From NCBI GenBank assembly GCA_025450405.1, contig JANWHL010000130.1, forward strand, positions 1 through 17,768: 17,768 nt of DNA. Direction: 5' to 3'. The DNA is from Ktedonobacterales bacterium. Its GTDB lineage: Bacteria > Chloroflexota > Ktedonobacteria > Ktedonobacterales > JADMIN01. This document shows positions 13,326-17,768 of this stretch, in pieces. Below the pieces are notes generated by a model. The model was not told where the DNA came from. It ran no database searches and was given only the letters and a program-made list of their open reading frames with translations. Made by a program: the position numbers and the translations under genes. Position 1 is the stretch's first letter. Each line of letters opens with the position of its first letter.

Positions 13326-14705
13326 GTGAGCACCGATCACCCCACCACGCCGCACGCCGAGCCACCCAGCGAGGGCGTCGGTATCAGCCTGGAGGCGCGC
13401 CCGGAGCGGCGCCTGGTCCGCCCGACCGGCGGCCATCGCCATGTCGTCTTCACCCTCGCCGCTGGCGCGGCCCCCAGCACCGTCGAACGCCCGCCGTTGG
13501 TCGTCGCGCTGGTGCTCGATCGCAGCGGCTCGATGCACGGCGAGCCACTCCAGACGGCCAAGCGTAGCGCGCTGGCCGTCGTGGACCAACTCACACCGGC
13601 CGACCGCGTGGCGCTGGTGGTGTTTGACGACCAGATTGACACCATCACGCCTTTGGCCGCGGTCACGCCCACGGTCAAGGCGCGTCTGCGCGCGTCGCTC
13701 ACTGGCGTCGAGGCGCGCGGGAGCACGGCGCTGCACGAAGGTTGGCTCACCGGATGCCAGGCACTCGCGGCAGGTGCGGGCGATCCCGACGCGCACCAGG
13801 TGACGCGCTGTTTCCTGCTCACCGACGGTCAGGCCAACGTCGGCCAGACCGATCCCGAACGTATCGCCAGCGAGGCCGCGGGAATCCGCGCCAACGCGGG
13901 AGTCAGCACCAGCACCCTCGGGTTCGGCGCGAACTACGATGAGCTCTTGCTCGGCCCGCTGGCAGTCGCTGGCGGCGGCCAATTTCATCATCTGCGCACT
14001 CCGGACGAAATTGAAACGGCGCTCGCCGGCGAGCTCGGCGATCTGCTCAATGTGGCCGCGCTGCGTGTCCGGCTGGAGATCGGGGCCGGAGCCGGCATGA
14101 CATGCGATGTCGTCAGCGCCTATGCCACCAGCGAAGACCATTCCGCCAGCGCGCGCCAGTCCGCGCGCGACGGGCGCGATGGCTATCCCGCGCGCTGGTC
14201 GCTGGCGATCGGCGACCTGTTGAGTGGCGGCGAGCGGGAAGTCGTCGTCCGGTTTGGGTTTCCCGAGGTCGATCGGGCCTACACCTACACGGTCCGCGCC
14301 CGCGTGGTGTGGTCCGACGCGGCGGGCGAGCATGCCGGTGACTGGAGCGACGTGCGCTTCACGTCCGGGTCGCACGCGCAATGTGACGAGGAGCGCCGCG
14401 ATCCGGCGGTGATGCATTGGGTGGGCCTGGCCCATGCCGACCGCGCGAGGCTCGTCGCCCTGGACCTGCGCGCCAAGGGCGAGGACGATCGTGCCAGCGC
14501 GGTGCTTGTCGAGGTGGCCCGGCGCATCGAGGAGTACGCGAACAACGACCCCGACCTGATCGCGGCGGTCGCCGAGCTCCGCGACCTGGCGGTGCGGGTC
14601 GAACATCGTCGTCTCCATGCCCTGGAGGCCAAGGAAGCCTACTTCTCATCGCAGCGCCACTCGCGCGGCCAGAAGGATTATCGCGACCGCTCAGGACAGA
14701 TCTGA
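13326..14705 (+). CDS. VWA (von Willebrand factor A) domain protein, soluble
   Basis: VWA domains bind partner proteins through a metal ion held in the MIDAS site. The 459-residue product has an N-terminal strand-rich part (15-55) and a VWA domain at about 57-235. All MIDAS elements are intact: DRSGS at 65-69, Thr134 in RGSTAL, and Asp167 in LLTDG. A beta-sandwich-like region (about 245-350) follows, then a helical C-terminus (about 360-450) with a charged tail. No signal peptide, membrane helix or LPxTG motif is seen, so a cytoplasmic protein is likely. This order resembles the stand-alone bacterial VWA/YfbK-like proteins, whose partners are mostly unknown. No MoxR-type ATPase lies next to it in the window. 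The start is GTG, with AGGAAAG (13307-13313) and GTAGG (13313-13317) upstream; it has its own promoter and a hairpin behind it, so it is probably monocistronic. Confidence 0.88.
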   Translation: MSTDHPTTPHAEPPSEGVGISLEARPERRLVRPTGGHRHVVFTLAAGAAPSTVERPPLVVALVLDRSGSMHGEPLQTAKRSALAVVDQLTPADRVALVVFDDQIDTITPLAAVTPTVKARLRASLTGVEARGSTALHEGWLTGCQALAAGAGDPDAHQVTRCFLLTDGQANVGQTDPERIASEAAGIRANAGVSTSTLGFGANYDELLLGPLAVAGGGQFHHLRTPDEIETALAGELGDLLNVAALRVRLEIGAGAGMTCDVVSAYATSEDHSASARQSARDGRDGYPARWSLAIGDLLSGGEREVVVRFGFPEVDRAYTYTVRARVVWSDAAGEHAGDWSDVRFTSGSHAQCDEERRDPAVMHWVGLAHADRARLVALDLRAKGEDDRASAVLVEVARRIEEYANNDPDLIAAVAELRDLAVRVEHRRLHALEAKEAYFSSQRHSRGQKDYRDRSGQI

Positions 14706-14714
14706 CGCGAACCC

Positions 14715-14743
14715 GGCGCGCCGTGACCTGAGCGCGGCGCGCC
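14715..14743 (+). terminator. hairpin after the VWA gene
   Basis: A 9-bp perfect inverted repeat (GGCGCGCCG / CGGCGCGCC) with an 11-base loop begins 9 bp after the stop codon. No T-run follows, but position and stability suggest a terminator. It lies between converging genes. Confidence 0.45.
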
Positions 14744-14858
14744 ACCCGCCATACCAAAACGTGGTCAGTCGTCGCGGATTCCACCCACGTCCGGAATCGG
14801 CATCGACATGCTGTGCGGTCGCACGATTTGGCCGCCATGCGCGTGTAAACCGCACGTG

Positions 14859-15551
14859 CTAGCGCACATGCTGGCGGAAGAACGCGATCGTCCGGTCCCA
14901 GGCGTCGCGCGCGTCGCCCGCTCGATAGGGCGGCTCGGGCTCGTTGGCGCGCGCATCGTTGAAGAAGGCGTGGCCGGCATCGGGATAGGTTTTGAAGTCG
15001 TGTGGAATGCCGTGGGCGGTTAGATCGGCATCGAGCTGGCGCACGGCTTCGGGCGTCATAAAGTCGTCCTGGCCGCCAAAGTTGCCCAGCACCGGCCCGG
15101 TCACATGGGTGAGGTCCACGCTCACGTTGGGATGTCCGCCATAGAAGTCAGCCACCGGACCGATTTCAGGCGCGACCGACGCGGCGTAGAGAGCGAGCTG
15201 GCCGCCCATGCAGAAGCCCACGATGCCGAGCCGCTGGCTGGGGACAGCGGGGAGGCTCTTGAGATAGACGGCGGCGCCACGCAGATCCCTGGCTGCCTGA
15301 GCGATGTTCAGCGCCATCATCAGCTTGCCCGCTTCGTCAGGCTCGCGGGTCTCGGCGCCGTGGAAGAGGTCCGGCGCGAGGGCGACAAACCCCGCCGCGG
15401 CAAAGCGGTCGCACACGTCCTTGATGTGCGGCACGAGCCCCCAGTACTCCTGAATCACCAGCACGCCCGGCCCAGACCCTCCCGCCGGAGTAGCCAGGTA
15501 GCCCTGATCAGTGCCGCCGTTGCTGGCGAATTCGACCATTTGTCCCGCCAT
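14859..15551 (-). CDS. dienelactone hydrolase family protein
   Basis: This alpha/beta hydrolase family uses a Cys-Asp-His triad; the founding member opens dienelactone in chlorocatechol breakdown, and many relatives act on other esters or lactones. The 230-residue product is normal family length. The key residues are visible: Glu35 in VIQEYWGL, nucleophile Cys114 in GFCMGG (112-117), Asp162 in GGQDDFMTP, and His194 in AGHAFF. ALAPDLFHGA at 57-66 is another family block. The frame is open to 15704, but ATG 15551 is chosen because AAAGGAG (plus-strand 15561-15567) sits nine bases upstream and the family fold begins there. There is no signal peptide. No other aromatic-degradation genes are present in the window, so a catabolic role cannot be claimed. 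A 222-bp gap separates it from the oxidoreductase gene upstream on the same strand; no convincing promoter was seen there. Confidence 0.92.
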   Translation of the reverse strand: MAGQMVEFASNGGTDQGYLATPAGGSGPGVLVIQEYWGLVPHIKDVCDRFAAAGFVALAPDLFHGAETREPDEAGKLMMALNIAQAARDLRGAAVYLKSLPAVPSQRLGIVGFCMGGQLALYAASVAPEIGPVADFYGGHPNVSVDLTHVTGPVLGNFGGQDDFMTPEAVRQLDADLTAHGIPHDFKTYPDAGHAFFNDARANEPEPPYRAGDARDAWDRTIAFFRQHVR

Positions 15552-15773
15552 GCCCGTGGGCTCCTTTCGCGTGATGTGGTGCGGTCGCCGACCATGGTCT
15601 GGCCGCGAGCGCCGGATCACGCGCCCGCCATCGGGTGCGAGCCCCGCCGCATGTATGAGTGTGTCACATCGCGCACACTTCGGGTAGACGCCAGCACCGG
15701 CCACCAGCGGCCAGCACGCGCCATGACTTTGCCTGAGCGTTGTCGGTGGCGCCAGTGGGCCACGTGCCGCGCA

Positions 15774-16802
15774 TCATGGATGGTCGCTTCGCGCGTGAGC
15801 GACGGGCGGCCAGGTGTAGCCCGCCGCGCGATAGATGGCCTCGATGGCCGCCGCGTTCGCCACCGCGTCCTCCGGCGGTATGGCCAGCGGCGACCTGGAG
15901 CGCGCCGCGTGCCCGAAGTGTTCCAGCTGGAGGCGGTACTGGTCCACGCCAGCGAAGCGTTTCTCCAGCGTCTCGTCGCCCCGGACCACGCGTACGACCG
16001 TGTCGGTCGTGCCCGGCGTGAACGGCGCCTCGACGACGATCCGCCCATCCTCGCCAACGATTTCCACGCGCTGATGCCGTGGCCCGCGGAAGCCGCAATC
16101 GATCACACCGAGGCGCCCAGCGCCAAAGTCCAGCGCCGCGGCTACCGCGTGCTCCACCTCCGCGCCTGGTGGCACCTGCGCGCGCGCTGCCACGGCGCGC
16201 GGCGACTCAGCGAACACCGCCAGGCAATAGGTCAGGGGATAGCTGCCCACGTCCAGCAGTGAACCGCCGCCCAGCGCACCCTGGAGCCGGATATCGTGTG
16301 GTCGGCCGCGGATATCGAAGGCGAAGGAGCCGCGCACGGTCACCACGGGTCCAATGCGCCCCGCCGCGACCTGCTCGAGCGTCCAGGCCGTCTGGGGATG
16401 GAACCGGTACATGAACCCTTCGAGCAGGAGCACATTGGATGTCCGGCACGCGTCCACCACCCGCCGTGCGTCGTCGGCGGTCAGCGCGAGCGGCTTTTCG
16501 CACAGCACGTGTTTGCCGGCCTGGGCGGCGCGAGTGCTCCACTCGACATGCTGGCTATTGGGCAAGGTGATGTAGACGGCCTCGACCTCAGGGTCCGCAA
16601 GCAGGGCCGCGTACCCGGCAAGCGCGCGCGCGCCCGGCGCCCGGTCGGCCACCGGGGCCAGCGCCGCCTCGGCCCGCGCCAGATCGCGGCTGGCGACGGC
16701 CACCAGGCGCGCGTTGTCCGCCGCGAGCATGGCCGGGATCATGGCATTGCGCCCGATCTTGCCGGTGCCAAGCACTCCCCAGCGCAGGGGATCATGGGCC
16801 AT
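15774..16802 (-). CDS. Gfo/Idh/MocA family NAD(P)-dependent oxidoreductase
   Basis: These enzymes oxidise or reduce sugar-like hydroxyl groups with NAD(P). The 342-residue product starts with the Rossmann dinucleotide loop GVLGTGKIGRNA at 9-20, continues with ITLPNSQHVEW at 78-88 and the cofactor/substrate EKP motif at 102-104 (HVLCEKPLAL), and enters the C-terminal sheet domain with LLEGFMYRFHPQ at 126-137. The GGGSLLDVGSYPL segment (178-190) replaces the His-containing active-site pattern of inositol dehydrogenases and matches the dihydrodiol/xylose dehydrogenase-like branch. The substrate cannot be fixed from sequence. The start is supported by GGAG six bases upstream of ATG 16802. Upstream lies the GA-rich repeat block, with no visible promoter; the gene may depend on transcription from the penicillin-acylase gene or on an unrecognised site. 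Confidence 0.9.
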   Translation of the reverse strand: MAHDPLRWGVLGTGKIGRNAMIPAMLAADNARLVAVASRDLARAEAALAPVADRAPGARALAGYAALLADPEVEAVYITLPNSQHVEWSTRAAQAGKHVLCEKPLALTADDARRVVDACRTSNVLLLEGFMYRFHPQTAWTLEQVAAGRIGPVVTVRGSFAFDIRGRPHDIRLQGALGGGSLLDVGSYPLTYCLAVFAESPRAVAARAQVPPGAEVEHAVAAALDFGAGRLGVIDCGFRGPRHQRVEIVGEDGRIVVEAPFTPGTTDTVVRVVRGDETLEKRFAGVDQYRLQLEHFGHAARSRSPLAIPPEDAVANAAAIEAIYRAAGYTWPPVAHARSDHP

Positions 16803-16837
16803 ATACGACTCCGGAGGGACTCAGGAGGAACTCACAA

Positions 16838-16972
16838 TGAGGAAACGGAGGGGGACACGGAGGGACGGAGAGAGAACGGAGGACTTAGCCGCCGAGAGCG
16901 CGGAGGACGCAGAAAGGGACGCGGAGAGGACGCGGAGGACGCTGAGAGCGCCGAGGACATGGAGGAACGCAA
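16838..16972. repeat. GA-rich degenerate short tandem array
   Basis: On the plus strand this intergenic block is almost entirely purine-rich, built of variable 7-12-bp units of the form GC-N-GAG-R-GA-C, for example GCGGAGGAC, GCAGAAAGGGAC, GCGGAGAGGAC, GCGGAGGAC, GCTGAGAG and GCCGAGGAC between about 16892 and 16972. The part at 16838-16890 has looser ACGGAGGG words. In any frame it gives charged or Ser-rich nonsense peptides (SAEDAERDAE-like), which should not be called as a gene. Similar words occur as dispersed intergenic sequence in some Chloroflexota and other large bacterial genomes (from memory). Confidence 0.75.
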
Positions 16973-17011
16973 GGTTTGTTCCGGCGGTGCGGCTGGCGGC
17001 CACTGGATTCC

Positions 17012-17040
17012 GTGTCCGCCGGACACCGCGGTGAATCACC
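17012..17040. repeat. two adjacent small inverted repeats at the end of the GA-rich block
   Basis: GTGTCC-GCC-GGACAC (17012-17026) is followed by GGTGA-A-TCACC (17030-17040). They end 9 bp before the stop of the penicillin-acylase-like gene on the minus strand, so they could act as its terminator or mark the edge of the repeat element. Confidence 0.45.
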
Positions 17041-17049
17041 AGCGAGACC

Positions 17050-17768
17050 TTACCCTGGTTTGAGCGTCAGGATGTCTCGCAGGGTGGTGTCGAGCGCGCC
17101 GGCGGTGAATGGCATGCGCTCATAGTGGTTCTGGTCCCAGAGCGGCAATAGGTCGGAATAGTGCGCGGAGAAGGGCTGGCCGGACTGGCCGGCGGGGATC
17201 ACCCAGAGCGAGTTATCGAAATTGGCGAGGTCGATAATCTCGCGCATGGAGGAGATCGAACGCTGGGCATAGCTGGCGGGGTCGGCATCGAAGCCGCCGT
17301 CGCCACCGACGCTCACCGTGGCGCTGTCGCCAGGGCGGGCCACTGGGGCGATGTCGAAGATCAGGCTGACGGGAAAGGTGGACGCCAGCGGATGGGCAAA
17401 GTGAGCCTGGTGGAGGGCGCCCCAACTCCAGTGGGCGGGATCGCTTCCCTGGCTCGCGCGCAGGGTGCGCATGGCGTCGGCGAGGGCACGCGCGAAGGCG
17501 GCGTCGCGCGCGGCTGTCGACGCTGGCGCGGTCGAGGCCGTCGCGGAGAAGAACGGCGCCACGGGATTGCTAGCCAGATTAATCAGGGCCAGAAACATGG
17601 TGCTGCCCGAGATGTTGGCGCGGTAGGTCCCGTAGAGTTTATTGGTGAGTACGGGCTCGACGATCTCGCGGGCCAGCGTGCCCACGGCCACTTCGTAGAG
17701 CGCGGCGGCCCCGCTCGAGCGTGTCATCTGATCATCCCACTTTGCCAGCAGCGCCGCGGCGGTGGCGG
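17050..17768 (-). CDS. penicillin acylase family protein, C-terminal part (5' end beyond window)
   Basis: Penicillin acylases and related acyl-homoserine-lactone acylases are Ntn hydrolases, made as a precursor and cut into two chains; most are exported. The frame is open to the last base, so only about 238 C-terminal residues are present; the ATG at 17727 is internal. Matching family features are LLAKWDDQM, then AAALYEVAV, the ALADAMRTLRASQGSDPAHWSWGALH region, FAHPLA, VGGDGGFDAD, SSMREIIDLANFDNSLWVIPAGQSGQPFSAHYSDLLPLW and a final NHYERMPF. The nucleophile Ser and the processing site lie outside the window, so activity and substrate cannot be judged. It is followed on the same strand by the repeat block and then the oxidoreductase gene. 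Confidence 0.88.
   Translation of the reverse strand, partial: ATAAALLAKWDDQMTRSSGAAALYEVAVGTLAREIVEPVLTNKLYGTYRANISGSTMFLALINLASNPVAPFFSATASTAPASTAARDAAFARALADAMRTLRASQGSDPAHWSWGALHQAHFAHPLASTFPVSLIFDIAPVARPGDSATVSVGGDGGFDADPASYAQRSISSMREIIDLANFDNSLWVIPAGQSGQPFSAHYSDLLPLWDQNHYERMPFTAGALDTTLRDILTLKPG

Noticed and set aside
15105..16262. A 385-codon plus-strand frame
   Set aside because: It is antisense to the dienelactone hydrolase and oxidoreductase genes and bridges their spacer; no motif was found.
16714..17063. Short plus- and minus-strand frames through the GA-rich block
   Set aside because: Their peptides are direct translations of the degenerate repeat (charged or Ser/Arg-rich) and have no support as genes.

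Overview
The window is a GC-rich bacterial chromosomal segment made of ordinary, densely packed genes. No phage, transposase, CRISPR array, rRNA or convincing tRNA gene was found. The gene mix suggests a Chloroflexota-like organism: HslV/HslU of the Thermotoga/Gram-positive style, a type I glutamine synthetase, a DUF4870 membrane protein with a Pro-rich head, a DUF1206 protein, a soluble VWA protein, a YwrD-like gamma-glutamyltransferase and a GA-rich degenerate intergenic array. That assignment is an inference from gene content, not from a marker gene.

Layout. (a) 1-2171 (+): the 3' part of hslV and complete hslU, encoding the two-part ATP-dependent protease. (b) 2172-3163 (+): a hairpin, a good sigma70-type promoter and a small DUF4870-like membrane protein. 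(c) 3308-4801 (-): glnA with a strong hairpin behind its stop. (d) 4802-5198: a long divergent control region with an AT-rich island, repeated TGCACAA motifs and a perfect 13-bp triplication. (e) 5199-6803 (+): a cytoplasmic gamma-glutamyltransferase-like enzyme. (f) 6807-8887 (-): an ABC-2 exporter, ATPase gene first and permease second, converging on (e) with only 3 bp between stops. (g) 8888-9355: a second divergent region. (h) 9356-13027 (+): a GH15 glucoamylase-type enzyme with an unusual N-terminal domain, a DUF1206 membrane protein and a YbaK/ProX-type aminoacyl-tRNA deacylase. (i) 13236-14743 (+): a strong promoter, a VWA protein and a hairpin. (j) 14859-17768 (-): a dienelactone hydrolase, a Gfo/Idh/MocA oxidoreductase, a GA-rich repeat block, and the C-terminal part of a penicillin-acylase-family protein running off the right edge.

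How the genes relate. Only two groups have an obvious shared function: hslV-hslU, and the ABC ATPase-permease pair. glnA and the gamma-glutamyltransferase-like gene face away from a shared 397-bp control region, so glutamine/glutamyl metabolism may be co-regulated there; this is inferred. The other genes look like single transcription units or loose same-strand neighbours.

Most unusual points: the GH15 enzyme carries an N-terminal domain that resembles a trehalose-6-phosphate phosphatase (HAD) fold with its catalytic motifs lost; two different perfect or near-perfect short tandem triplications sit in the two divergent control regions; and a GA-rich degenerate array separates the last two genes. 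I did not find a clear new multi-gene system. The GH15 fusion is the best candidate for something undescribed.
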